DNA from: Chrysomallon squamiferum
Taxonomy: Eukaryota; Mollusca; Gastropoda; Neomphalida; Peltospiridae
Reading direction: 5' to 3'
DNA: 58,500 nucleotides
Assembly: GCA_012295275.1 (NCBI GenBank)
Contig: CM022669.1
Location: 6,213,989-6,272,488 of the forward strand
Position 1 is the stretch's first letter. Each line of letters opens with the position of its first letter. Positions 1 through 18,390 of the stretch are shown in pieces. The translations under genes and the position numbers were made by a program. The notes under the pieces are model-generated. The model was not told the origin of the DNA, did no database searches, and worked only from the letters and a program-made list of their open reading frames with translations.

Positions 1-902
1 TCAAAAACCAGCTGCTTATCTGTATATGATATCCATAAATTAAGTGAAACGAAATTTATCTTTTATTATTTTTGAATATTCTGAGCTATAATAATTAGCA
101 TATATCAAAACTCTTGTATAATGTGTAATGTATACATACATCCACACACATGTATATAAATATATAAATTTACCTAGTCATTGTATCTAGCATTACCTAA
201 GGTTATACATACATACATTTGTGTGTGTGTGTGTGTGTGTGTGATAACTGTATGAGAATACACTGCATATATCAAGACACTAGTACAATACAAATTTAAC
301 CATAAAGAGTTCCCTATCTTTGAGATTCTAGTTTAGGCCTAAATAATGATTGCTTATGGTCATCAAATTTATCCACTTCCAATTTGATCCCTTTATTTCT
401 AGAATTATAATTGCTATATACAACACACGTTTTATTTCATTATCTGCGATCAGCAAAAATAACCTTCAAAATACCAGAAAACTATTATTAAATAGAAGCA
501 AATATATATGAAAATATTTGTAATACAAACTGTTGGTAAGAAACATATGTATTGTACATGTATATAAGATAATTTGATACTGATTACAAAATATTTTTCT
601 GATTTTATATTACCCATTTATTTATTTAAGAAAAAAAAAAGAACGATTTTTATTTATTTTTTTTATCTATCATTCACTATTTAATTTCAGAAAGAATAAT
701 AAAAAAAAATGTAATGATGTCATATCACATTTTTTCTCTAATATTATACCAACAAAAAGAAAGATTTAGTTTGACAAACATTGATCATTAATCTGCAGCA
801 AATAAAGAATGCGTTTAATTATTCAGTTTAATGTGCTTATCTACACAACAACTATGAAAAATAAACTCGGCATCAAACTGTATTAAACCAAAATTTAAAT
901 AC
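1..902. other. Non-coding sequence downstream of the TM6SF-like gene
   Basis: AT-rich sequence with no coding signal I can support. It holds a short GT microsatellite at about 221-242, several TACATA/TATATA stretches and short A or T runs. It lies beyond the likely polyadenylation signal of the minus-strand TM6SF-like gene. Confidence 0.6.
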
Positions 903-908
903 TTTATT
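903..908 (-). terminator. Likely poly(A) signal of the TM6SF-like gene
   Basis: TTTATT on the plus strand reads AATAAA on the minus strand, about 155 bases past the stop codon at 1063-1065. It is the first canonical hexamer I noted downstream of that stop. The cleavage site itself was not identified. Confidence 0.5.
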
Positions 909-1062
909 GATGACACATTATATACTGATTTTATAAGTATCCACATATTAATATGAGACAACCATTTATAATGTTACACTAAAGAGATATAAATACATAA
1001 AATACTGCATTGTTCTTTTTTTTGCACCAAATAAATGTTAAAAATTTTCCCCAAAAAAATAT

Positions 1063-5474
<4,412 letters not shown>

Positions 5475-5975
5475 GTCAATAAATTTGTAAACAGAACTTC
5501 AGTAAACAGCTGTAATTGTCTTGATATGAGAGTTATCTACCATGAACTATAAACGAACAATACAAGAACTGAAGAAGAAAAACAAAACCATGATGGAGAG
5601 TCTAAACTTCGTTTTTTTTATTCTGAATTATTTTACAGTTACATAAATTATTTAATAGAAATATATCTGAATAAGTGATGCTAGTAATAGTTTGAAAATG
5701 TTTATATGTTTCTAAATAATAATAAATCATGAGGTTGATGCATTTTTTCTTTAGATATTCCATAATAATAATTTCAATTAATTTAGTTTCATAACATGAA
5801 TCAACAAAGGAGACATTAATGTGACTGTATATGTGGGTCTGAGGGTTAAGGGAGATAAAAGTGTTTAGTTTTCCTTATTTGATTGAGACGTTTTCCTTAT
5901 TTCAACACCGTAGTTGAAAGGTTGCTTAAAGTCCGTTGTTTCGCCTCCGCCAATAATTTTCTTAGGTAACTTCCG
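5475..5975. promoter_or_regulatory. Shared 5' region between the divergent TM6SF-like and MRPL24 genes
   Basis: The two genes are transcribed away from each other. The interval contains a CCAAT box in CGCCTCCGCCAATAA (about 5942-5956) and, on the minus strand, ACCGGAAGT at 5977-5969, a good ETS-type site. ETS/GABP sites are common in promoters of nuclear genes for mitochondrial proteins. The same bases contain TTCCG followed by GTAAGT, so the stretch ending at 5975 could also be a non-coding first exon of MRPL24. Start sites are unknown. Confidence 0.45.
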
Positions 5976-6687
5976 GTAAGTGTCTGCATGATGCTTCAAG
6001 GTTGTTTTAAATAAATAAAATACTGTTAAAAACTATGATTAAAATTATTTTTATTTAATGATATATTTTCAGATAAAGTTCACAGAATTATGAATTTGGC
6101 AAAGAAATGAATAACTAACAATTTAATAGAAAGTTAGATTGATCAGGTCGGAAATAATGTTGCTTTTCAGCGTCAAGATTTTTCTTTTCGTTTCTAATAC
6201 TAGTAATAGTAATATTAATTATATAACCAGTAAAACCAATTAATTATTTAGTGGATTGTTATGGAAAACATATGTTTAAAAATTAAAAAATTTATAAATT
6301 CTCTGACATAAATAAAGTGGCAAATGGAAACATTACATCAATACATTTAACTGAAAATCTCTAAAATGATGAAACTTGAAAGTATCTCGCAGACGTGACA
6401 GTTGGCAAGTTGCTTGGCGAGTTAGTGAGTTAATTATAACTTAATACTCATTTACTCATAACTGTGTGACTCTGTGTCTACACCTTTGTTACTTAATTTG
6501 TTTTGGTTTGAAGTCTGCATAAGCATGATAAGGCACTGATACAAGTTATTTGCTCTCATTCTCCCCTAAGGCTAAACACACATGCACACAGATATTCTGT
6601 GTTTGATTTTAAGCAGTTTTTTTTTCAATCTTGTCAATTCATAAATAAAAACAATTATTTTCATTCCAGTGAAGGTCAGCATTAGCT

Positions 6688-9600
6688 ATGAGACTGACAT
6701 TGGTGGTAGGGAATTACTTAAAAAAGTACATCAACCGAAATATAGCTGAAGCCACAGGAGTCACAGCAAGAAAACCTTTTCAGCTGGGCTGGCGAGAAGC
6801 ACGCAAGAAGAAGTGGTATTATGATGAACATCAGCCATGGACTGATGCAGCCAAAGATCTAAATCGAGCTCTACAGTTCAAGAAAAAAGTGTTTTTGGAG
6901 CCATTGTCTGATTCTGAATGGAAGATCTTCAAAGGTGATCGGGTAAGTGTTACCACTAAAATTCCTAATATCTATATTATTATATAGTTTTTAATGTATG
7001 ACAGGGTGTAGACATTAATGCTCGTAGATACTAAGATTTAAAGATTTAGTATAATTGCATGTTGTCTGAGCTTAGATTACAATTTCAGCCTGTGTCTTGA
7101 GTGTATTTATTACAAGAATGAGAAGCCATATTATTAAACACACACACACACACACACACACAGATATGTATAAAAAAATGTGCTTAGGACAACAGCACAA
7201 ACAGCACCAAACAAATAGTTGTAGCAAGTAAAATTGAAATGTCTTAAAAACAAATATATTGTTTTTATTTATAAACATTTGTGAAAAATGGCACTTGTAG
7301 CAAGGTTTCACTAGATTTTGAGTGCATAACAAATAACACGATCACCTGAGTGTCGATATCACTATATTGTAATATCTTGCTGGGACAGTTATTTATTAAT
7401 AAAACAAACATGAGAAGTTCGTAATAATCTATAAAAAGTTACCTACTGTTTTGTGTCTCCTTTTTGAAAAAAAAAAAAAAGAAATGAGAAGTAATATTAT
7501 CTTGTTTTAAAAAAAAGTTGGAAATAACATTTCTGGCTTTTTTAACAGAAAATATAAAGCATTTTTAATAATTCCTTAAGAAAAATAAAATATGGCTAAT
7601 TGCAGATGTATGTAACAAATTTATATATCACCTAATGAGATAAAGGGAAGTAGATAATACCATAAAGACTACTACTGCTGAAATAGATAGATAGATAGGT
7701 AGATATGGGTCGTTCCGTTTCAAATCACTCCAGAAAAAAAGTTTTAAACCTGAATGTCTCAGATTTTTATGCCATCCTAGGTAATCAGTTTAATTTTTTC
7801 TTACAGATAACATAATTATTATTATGTTTGGAAGACCCCTTAAGAAATTTATATTACTCATGGAAACATTTAATTATTTATGGCTCTTGCTCCAATGATT
7901 AATAATCACTATATGTATATTGTTAAATGTTTTTCAAATCAGTTCAGCAAATTAGTGTTACTCCAGTTTGAGAGTACTACTTGTCCTAAAACATCAACGG
8001 GCAACTAACAAATCAATTTTTGAGCCTTTTTGAAAATCAGCTCCCCGACTAAATGTGATAATAATTTTAATTTGAGAAGAGAAGATCAAGTAAATATGAA
8101 AAGGCAAGTTTATATTTGTGTCAAATGCAGTTGCTGTCCATAGGAAAGGGAGATAATTATCAAAAATAAAAAACAATTCACAGTACTGTGGATGTATTAA
8201 AAAAGATAAGAAAAAAAATAATGAAATAATAATTATGGCAAATAAAGAATTACTAGAATTTTTTAATATATTCTGACAATAGGATCACTGACTTTCTCAA
8301 ATGATGAACACTACTTGAGATTGATCTATATACTTTTGAAAAAACATGCATCATTTGTTTTGGATGGTTCAAGTTTTACTACTAAATGAAACTCTTATGT
8401 TTATTTCACAGATGTTTAGCTGTCTTAACTGCAAATTATAATTAAATGTTATCCACTTCAGTTAACTGGTTAACAAACTAATACAATATTTGTCTTGAGG
8501 CAAACGTTCAAATCATGATGTTCAGGGCTATATTCTGAAATCCGTGTAAGGAATTCCAGACTAAACAGATATTCAGTCAAGAATATTTAACTTTAATAAA
8601 TGTAAGATCTGATTAGTAAATTAACAATGCCTTCAATATATTTTTAATCCAGTTATGTAAGCATCAGTTTTAATTGGTAATGCTTACATCCTAATAAAGA
8701 TATAAAATTGCAAGTATTAAAATAAAACCAAAATTGTTAGTTCAAGATTATTCTGTTATTACACTAAAATTAAAACTATTAAATATATTATTATTAATTA
8801 TTAAAATAATTTTATTTTAAGGGTTTGTTCATTGAAATTTGCTTGACACTCATGTAAAGACCACGTGGAAATGTTAAAAAAAGGGGAAAAAATTAAATTA
8901 AATAAACTTTAAAAACTATGTGGATCATTCCGTGTCAAATCACCCAATGGATTAAACCCAACCATCTCAGTTTTTTATGAAACTTGTACATTTGTTAACA
9001 AATCTGAAATTTTAGGCCAATTTGACCAGTGGTGTGGGAGATATGGCCTCCAAACTTTTGATATTTTCAGCTAAAATGGGTGTGATCACCAACCTTTGAA
9101 CCCTCATATCTCAGGAACTACTGGGCCAGTATGACAGGGATTCCAAATATGCCATTATTGTTCAGTTTGAAGAATGTTGGGGTGCACCGACCGTTTGACC
9201 TTTGTTATGACCTTGAAATTGACCTTGTATATCACGTGACCTTGAGATGACCTTTCTTGAAATTTAATCTCCCACATGTTAACTAAAACATATAAAAGTT
9301 TCAGAGGTGTAATATTCTTTGTTCAGGAGCAGTACACATTCAAAAAGTGCATGTTTATGAAAATAACATCTTTTCTGCCATTTCTGATTAGCTAAAACCT
9401 GAATGACCAATTCCTGATGCTGTGAACCCGTGAGGGTCCATGAATGGAATGAAGAAATCTCCATGCTCTTCTGAAATGTCCTTAACTAGCCCAACCCATG
9501 CTTCATTGTCATACAGACAACAAATATAGTTTTGCTTCTTGGCTCCTCTGGTAAACTCTGTTATATCATTTTCAAAATCCTGAACAGATACTACTCCAGG

Positions 9601-12600
9601 TGGGTCATTCTGCAGGCTCAGCTTGTAGGCATGCATCTTTGACTTAGACACTGGAACTAACCAGTGAAATTGCTGTGTTCCCTTGACCGTTTTGGCCACT
9701 TGAAAACGTGAATACCCGGAATATTCTTGATGCAGAAGTCCATGGTCAGTGTTGGTTCTGTGTAAGGATGCTGCAAACTGGCCTTTGTCAGCAACCTCTT
9801 CACCATCGCCCCCCCCCCCAATTCCATCATAGGCACTTTTGCCATGGCTTGTTGCAAAAAGTCCCATTCACCTTCCAACCCAAAGTCCTCTTCATGATGG
9901 CTCAGGTTAACAAAATTGTTCTTATTTTTATATGGTCCAGCACAGCCATCAGTGTCACAAAATAGTGCAGTGAACTGAATTGATCTTAGACTAGTTTTAT
10001 CTCAGGCACAATCACTGTATTACTTTAAAATATAGCAGTCATAGTAGTAGTAAATGTACCACTAATCTTATATTAGACATAATAGTAATTGAAGTAATAA
10101 TAGTAAAAGTTTTAGTTGCAGAAGTATCATTATTGTAATACCCGTAGAAGTATTTGTATTTTAGTAGTACTAGTATTATGATGATGATGATGATGATAAC
10201 AATAATGATAATGATAATTAAAGCAATATTAATGCTACAAGTAGTAGTAGAAATTGTGGAAGTAGTCTCATAGATGTAGTAGTAGTAGTAGTGGCAATAG
10301 ACAGTAGAAGATACAATAGTAATATAGAGGGAGTGTTAGTATAATTAGTAGGTACTAGAAAAAGTGGTAGGATTAATCATAGTGTTAGTAGTAGAAGAAG
10401 TAGTGTCAGTAGAAGTAGCAAAATAAGAAATAGCTATTGTAGTAGTTGTTGATGTAATGGTGATGCTAGTTGTAGTAGAGGTAGTAACAGAATATGTGAT
10501 AATAAAAGTAACAGTGGTGGCAATGATGATGACAATAGTTGTTCTAATAATAAATGTAGTAATAGCACCATTAGTAACAGTAGTAATGGTAGAAATACTG
10601 GTGGTGGTAGAAATAATACCTGTTGTGGTGGTGGTGGTGGTGGTAGTAGTAGTAGTGGAGGTGCTGGTAATAACAGGAGCCATTTGACATGAAATGACAC
10701 AATAGCATGTAAAAGCAGGAATTCAGCTTGTAAACAATTTAGTATGTACTGAGGTAGCTACTGGAGATACCTGTGAACATTTTGTATATACTATTGTTAA
10801 TTTATGACAGCTCAGACAATGACAGTCAAATACTGACACAAATTAATAATAATTATAATAGAAATTGATTATTATACTTTTTTATAGTTTAACAGTCTAC
10901 CTGCCTTTTTGTATTCTTTTTTTTTTTTTTTTCGAGGAATATTCATAACATAAATTTCAAACATGAGATAATATAATTTTCTCACAAGTATATTTTATAT
11001 TTATTCTTAAATTCCATCTTTTAAGACCAAAAATTAGAAGTATGCTGATGCCAAATAATGATGATACTGTATCAGCACTATCATGACACATAATAAATAT
11101 ACTGAAATATATTGAGTCATGAGTGTAAATCTTTATCATAATATATATGAACATCTCACATTTGATTGTTTTCGAAGTATTTTCCAATATGCATTAAAGT
11201 GAAAAAAGTCCTTCTTAACTTGTTTTTTCTAATTAAAGATTTTCTTTCTAATCAAAGATTTTAAAATATATCATCTGCCATTGATAAAACACATTTATCT
11301 GTTTATTACTTGTATGTCCACAAGACAGTTCATGTGTGTGACTGTGCGTAATGCATACAAATTGCATAGATGTACACGTGCATACTACTAGCTCTTAAAT
11401 GTCATTACTGTCAGTGATCGAGTTGCTAGTTTTTTTTTTAATCTATGAGTTTGTTCTTTCACAGTTGAAAGAAATTTTTGTGACCTAATTATCTGATTAA
11501 CTTGTCTAATTCTCTTAGGCTACTTAAAATCTATTCAGTTAAGTTTTAATTATCTTCCTTGTTCAGTGTTGTTGATGGTAAAACCTCCTTAAATAATTTA
11601 CATCAGTTTAATTTATTTCTTCAGAATATTTTATTGTAGATAAAATTTAAAAAATATAATAATAGCAAAGAATACCAGATTTTACAAAATCATTAGAATT
11701 AATTAATTTATTAAATAACAGAAATTCTCCAGCTAATGATTATATGTGGATATATATGTATATATAACAAACATTTTTCTTCATGTTGAACACACACAAA
11801 CAGATGTTTATATATGCTGCTGATAACGATTTCTCTACAACAAACACATGTAGGTGGAGCATGCTATACAAGTGTTGTATGCTGACTTACTTCAGGGGAA
11901 CTGGGTCAAGCAGTGTATGTAATTACTTGTATGTAGATAGATTTATTTTGAGATGATAGCTCTGTAGGTTTACCTACGTGTCTTACCCACAGGCTTCTGC
12001 TGAGTCAGTCATCTACCACTTGTGCTTGGACATGCATACAACAGGGGTAGTGTATTGTGTGTGAATGTGTAGTTTGAGTATACTGAGCATCAGAGTGATT
12101 GTAGTGTAGGAGTGTGTAAATTGGGTGTGATGAATGTGTCATTTGGGTGTTTAACTTAAAGTGTGTTTTGATGGGATGTAGATGTATGTGTGTGTGGATG
12201 GGTGTTTAAATATGTATGATGCTGAGGCACAAGAAAAATTTGCTGAAATGTAACAGTGGTGTAAATTAATGTAAATGTTGAGAAATGCATACTCATGCAA
12301 AGAGTTGAGCCACATTTTCAGCAATCTAATTTGACGTTTATACTTTCCTGTAAATGTTTATGCAAGTGCGATTTGATGCATAATTCTTTATAATCTCATT
12401 CTCAAAAAAAACTCATCTTTTCTATGTAGTTAATGTTACCTTAACAGAATTTAATTAAATATATATGTAAATGTGTTAGTTCTTGGTCCTAGAGAAATAA
12501 ACAGAATCCTTGTTTTAATTTTTTTTGTTTTGCTTTAATGACTGCCTTCTTGAAACAAACTAACAAAATAAACATGTGAAGATTGAAAGAAAACAATGAG

Positions 12601-15600
12601 AAGAAAATTTATTATTAGTTTCATTTTATGTATTTTTGATTTTTATTCTGAATAAATAAAATAATTTCCATTATGACTGCATTTTTTATATTTTTTTAAA
12701 TTTTAATAAAAAAAAAATTTCTCTCAATTCATGATGGATTTTAAATTTAACTTTAATTTAGATCTGACACAGGCTGTATGTATTATTTTAGTTTTTTTTT
12801 TTTTTTTTCAAAAATGATTTCACTTAAATATTTTACTTCAAAATACACCCTGTCATATCCTTTATCATTTTGTTATTTTTGTTTTATAACAAATTTAATT
12901 TAAATAATTTACATTAAAAATATACTGTGGGTGATAGTTTTATATTGTTTTATAACTATATTTCTGCAGTAGACTTAATTTAAATACACCTAATACTGGC
13001 ACATCATCATTTTTATTATTACGTATAATACATATATTTTGTTTATACATTTAAATTACACCTTTGTATGGGCATTTTTATGCGAATAACATTTTTGTTT
13101 TCATGCCAGGTTATAATTAAATTATGTACATTTACAATTGGCTTTATTGTCACGATAGCACACAATGTTAAAAATATTAACGTACTTTAGGGTCACTAAC
13201 CACATTATGCTCCAGTAGTGGGTGTGAGCATGTGACTTGTATATTTGACCCATTTCTCTCACTCTCCGCTGGCTGCCTGCCAATTGCCAGTGTTTATTCC
13301 TGGCGCTTTCAAAATGTAGCCCTGTTACGTCAAGTTACGTTACAGCCTGCCTGGGCCTCACAGGGCCACCAGTTTGATTTGTAACCAGCAAGTGGTTTTT
13401 TAACAAGATGCCCAGAGAAAGCTGAGATCAGCAACTACTACTGCCGTTTATTATTATCACCATTGTTAACAGAAACGTCATGGGCTAAATCAAGTGACTT
13501 GTATCGTCAGAAATGGATTTTTCATTAAGGGGAAGGGAGGGCAAAGAAGAGGATTGCTTTTTTTTTAGTTGTTTTTTTCTCCCCGCTCTTGGAACTTGCT
13601 GCCGAATGCTAGGAAGCACAGAGATTTTTGGCACAGGTGATTACTCCAAGATGAGCCGACCGAAGCCAGCAGCACAAAGCAATTATTTTTGGGAGATGCC
13701 AAATAAAGCCTGTAGTGAAACACTTTTAGCTGGATACAGCTCAGATCTGGGTCATTTCAAGCCAGTCAGTTTGGCTACATTAAGGTGAGGAATATAAATA
13801 ACCTACAATAAACTGTATACATGTATAGATGTTTTTTTTTATTATTTTATTTTTTAATTTAAATATTTATTTATTTGTAGAAATTTCTAGCATTGTGTAT
13901 TATTATTATTATTTTTTTTAATAATTCAAGCTTATGTGACTGTTTGTCAGACCAGCGATCAATAGAGCTAAAAAAAAAAAAAAAAAAAAAAAACTCGGTC
14001 AGCTTGGCCCAGTGAAATAATAAGGTCAGTGGTTCTTGTTGGAATGACAAGTGGTGGAAACAGGTCACCAGTTGAGAAACAAACATGTAGCTGTTATCTC
14101 CTAGCTTTGATACACACATTTTAATACCAAGAGTACATTGGACGCATTCACTCCATACTCATTGTTCACTTCTTTTCTTTTTCTTTTCAGTTAATGATAT
14201 TGATTTCTAAGCTAGGAAAAACTCAATTTATTTATTCACGCATGACAGAATAAATGTTTTATTACTATGCCTACATGTAAACAGGGTTTTTGTAAACGTG
14301 CACATATATCCATGTCTATTAATATATTCACCTTGTGAGCTGTTTCTACCTGCAGTTTTTAACATTTGTTCATTTTGTGTTATTTGACTTTATTCAGTAC
14401 GTTCTAAGATAGATGAAAGGTAACAAATATATTTTTGAAATGTTGTGTTGATGTTGTTTTTTTCATCTTCTTTTTCATTAAAATGAAAACATTTACATAA
14501 ATGTTTTTATTTTTTTTATTGTTTTTTTTATGGTTATTATTTATTTTATTTTTTTATTGTTTGTGTTGTTTTGGGGGGTTTTTTTTTTTTTTGTCTTTCT
14601 TATTCTTGGTTGCTTCTGGTGTAAGGCATGATTGTTTTCTTTCTTTTTTTTGCTTTTGCTTTTTTTTTTAAATTGAAATATAACTTTCTAAATCTTTTGA
14701 TGAATTTAATTGTTAATTTTAATAGTGTATCCAATTTTTAAATTATTTTTTGTATCATGAATTTAATTGTATTTTTTAATTTTTTTATTATGTGAGTTTG
14801 AGTTAGTTATTCATTATATTGTTTCTTTTACTGATATTTATTTCAAATTATTTTATCTTAATTGTATAATTTTTTGTTGCTTTTATTTATTTTTATTTCT
14901 CTTTGCTGAAATGGCTGTCTTATATTTTTTGAAGGAGTGTTTCTGACTAAACAGTTTAATTTAATCTTATATTTCTTGTACTGGTTTTTTTAATGTGAAA
15001 TTATGGACATCTGAACACTTGAACTTGTTTAATGGAAATATTCCAGAAGAATTGTGGAAACTGGAAAACATCGTCACACTACATGATTTAACTGTTGTAG
15101 ATTTTTTGTTTTGTACTTGTCTTTTACTTCTTTGTTCAGTTACTTTTTTATTTTTTGTTTTGTTATTTATTTATATTTTTTGTTTTGTTTTGATTTTTTG
15201 GAGGGGTTGTGAGTTCAAAATACATTTTTCAGATATGATAAACAATCTGAAATTCTGAATAAAAATATTTTGAAATTTCAAAATTTCAAAAATCCAGATG
15301 GGGAAATAAAGATTGTTCATCAAAAATCATCATAATGTTTTGCCAGAAGTTTACAGGTTCATCATTGTGATTATTTAATTTACCAATGATAGCAGTAACA
15401 AACAAATTTAAAATACACATGAAGAGTTTTATCTCACAACATGATAAATACCAAAATGAAAAACAAATGAAGTCACTGCCACTTACATACCAGCAATTGG
15501 TAGCCAAGTATCACCATGTTTCCACTTTTTGGCAGAACATTATATAAACTACAGCTTTTGGTACTGAAAGATATGATGAGCAACATTTGTTGTCATTTTA

Positions 15601-16387
15601 TCATATTTGGAAACTAGTGCCATTTTATGATTAAACCCTTCAACAACATCATCATAATTAACAAATGGTTTAAACTTCAGTTCCCCAGAAAACTTTTAAT
15701 ATTCACAGAATTTTATTAACATTGATTAGCTGATTTAATCTTGACCCTCCAATAAATTTTAATCTTGAATTATTTGGACTAATTCTTGTGAAATAAAAAA
15801 TGTTATTTGTAGAATTATCAAGCATGTTTCATTTGACAAGATTTTCAGTTAGTAAGTCACTTTGTTGGATAATTAGGAATGGTTAATGAAGGGTGCACCA
15901 ATATGTAAATATATCAGAAATGAAAGCTGTTGTGATTATGTTAAAAAATCTTAAATATTTAATCCAATTAGAACTTACTTTACTCACTACTGGCGTAAAC
16001 ATAACTCCTATTTTATTTATTTTTACAAATATATGTGTGTATTATTATTAGTTTTTAATAGTGTGTATCTAACAATCAACTTTTCTTCCTTACTCTTATT
16101 CAAATAAAATTTATGTTCCTGTTTTATTTATTTATTTTTTTTTAATGTTGTACTATTAAGATATATTTAAATTAACATCTAATTTCACCAAGGTTTTAAA
16201 TAAAATCTTCTGATAATAGAGATTTTCACATTGGAGTTGTTAATACATTGTCTCAAATAATATTTAAAAAATAATAATAATAATTATTATTATTATAAAC
16301 AGAAGAAAAGAATAAAGAATAATAATGAAATCTATAAATTTTCTTTTAAGAAACATGTTTTTTTTTTCCAGTAGTTTAAATGGTTTA

Positions 16388-16422
<35 letters not shown>

Positions 16423-18336
16423 TATACACATATATATATACATACATAAATACATATACACATACATTTTAAGTATATTTGTTGCTTTCAGTAGTTATCA
16501 GTTCACTCTGATCTGCATTGCTTTGTTATTTAATTTGTGTTCATTTTTTCATTGTGCATGTTTCTTTATATATATGTTTTTATTTTTTTTTCCAAGTACC
16601 TAAATTCATATTTTGTTATAAAATGCCTGTTGGGTGCATTTTAGTATTAGAAATGTTTTCTTTATTACAAATATTTTCTTTATTAGAACCTAAAGGATGG
16701 ATAAGTTAAGTTAATGAAGTTACAAAACCACTGACCTGGCAAAAAAAAAATATTAATGATAGTGATGAAAATGAAGTGAATTTCTTTTAATTTTAAGTTT
16801 CATGACAGTAATTAGTCATTTCTTTGTAATATTCTTCTTCATTTATTTTATTTTGTATTTTACTCTCTTTTTTCTTCCTTTCTTGTTGTCCATCTGTTTT
16901 AGTTCTTTATTCTTCTTTTTCTTTTCTTCTTTTTTCATTGTTTTCATTTGTTAAAAAACAAATACTTATTTTTAAACTTAGACTTTTAATATGCTTAACG
17001 AAAAGAAATTGGCTCCACAGATTTTTACAAAATATGTTTTGTCTATCTTCAGGTGGCCTTCACTACTGACACAATGTCTCAGATTCAAGAAGGTATTCTA
17101 CTTGGTGTAGGAAATCCACTGTTGGATATTTCAATACATGCTGACCAAAAATTTCTTGACAAATATGGCCTTCTGCCCAACAATGCCATTATTGCAGAAG
17201 AAAAACACAGCAAAATGTTCAATGAAATTGTCCAGAATTTTAAACCTAGTTACTTGGCAGGGGGAGCAACGCAAAACAGCATTCGTGTGGCACAGTGGCT
17301 GCTGCAGAAACCGAAAGCAACAACATTTTTTGGTGGTGTGGGAGACGATAAGTTTAAGACGATTTTGGAAGAGAAGGCTCGGCAAGTCGGAGTGAATGTC
17401 TTTTACGATGTTCATCCTGGCGAGAAGACGGGAATCTGTGCTGCCATTATCACAGGTGAAAATCGATCACTGGTCTCAGAACTTGGAGCTGCAGAAAAAT
17501 TTTCACTGAAATTTCTCGAAAATCCCCAAAACTGGAAGTACGTAGAAACTGCTCAGTACTATTATATTGGTGGATTTTTGCTTCCTGTGAACCCGAAATC
17601 CATAACAAAGATCGTAAAGCATGCTGCAGAAAATAACAAGACTGTAGCAATGAATTTGCACGCTACTTTCCTCTGCCACCATTTCACCGATCCAAACCTT
17701 GGAATTATGAAGTACATTGACGTCCTGTTTGGAAACAATGATGAAGCTGCTGATTTTTCGAAACATCAGGGTTTCAAGACTAGCAGTGTCAAAGAAATGG
17801 CACTGATGATGTCAGACCTGCCAAAAATAAATCCCTCCAAGAAAAGAATCGTTGTGGTCACACAAGGAAAGGAACCAACGTTTCTTGCCCATGATGGCAC
17901 TGTTAGGGAATTCCCAGTCGAGCCAGTGGACCCAAAGAAAATTAAGGATACAAATGGGTGTGGAGATTCATTTGTTGGTGGATTTTTGTCGCAGATGGTT
18001 CAGGGCAAGTCCATCGATGACTGCATGCGTTGTGGATTCTATGCAGCCAATGTTGTTATACAAAACTATGGCTGCACTTTTCCAGAAAAGCCTAATTTTA
18101 AATGAGTTTGTTTGCCATAATTAGTTAGTATTATTGTCTCAACCAGTTTTGGCCAAAATACACCAGCAGACTGTTACATATTCAGTTTTGTTTTTGTGCC
18201 TACCTTTTACCAAGTGCCTCTTGTTAATGTTAATTAATTTTTTTTTTTTAATTGTTGTTATCTAGTTGAATTTATTTTAGGAAAATTAAAATGTGTTCTT
18301 TATTACTGTTCATCTGCATCAAAGAAAATGTTTGTC

Positions 18337-18390
<54 letters not shown>

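Larger units (their letters stand above)
6943..9380 (+). other. Left part of the giant MRPL24 intron
   Basis: AT-rich intron with a CA microsatellite at about 7139-7160, short GATA units near 7685-7705 and two related blocks described separately (7707-7805 and 8921-9270). I see no exon here. Confidence 0.6.

Noticed and set aside
10345-10700. Overlapping open frames rich in Thr/Ile, Leu/Pro or Val on both strands
   Set aside because: They arise from a degenerate trinucleotide repeat field; composition is single-motif and no splice or start context supports a gene.
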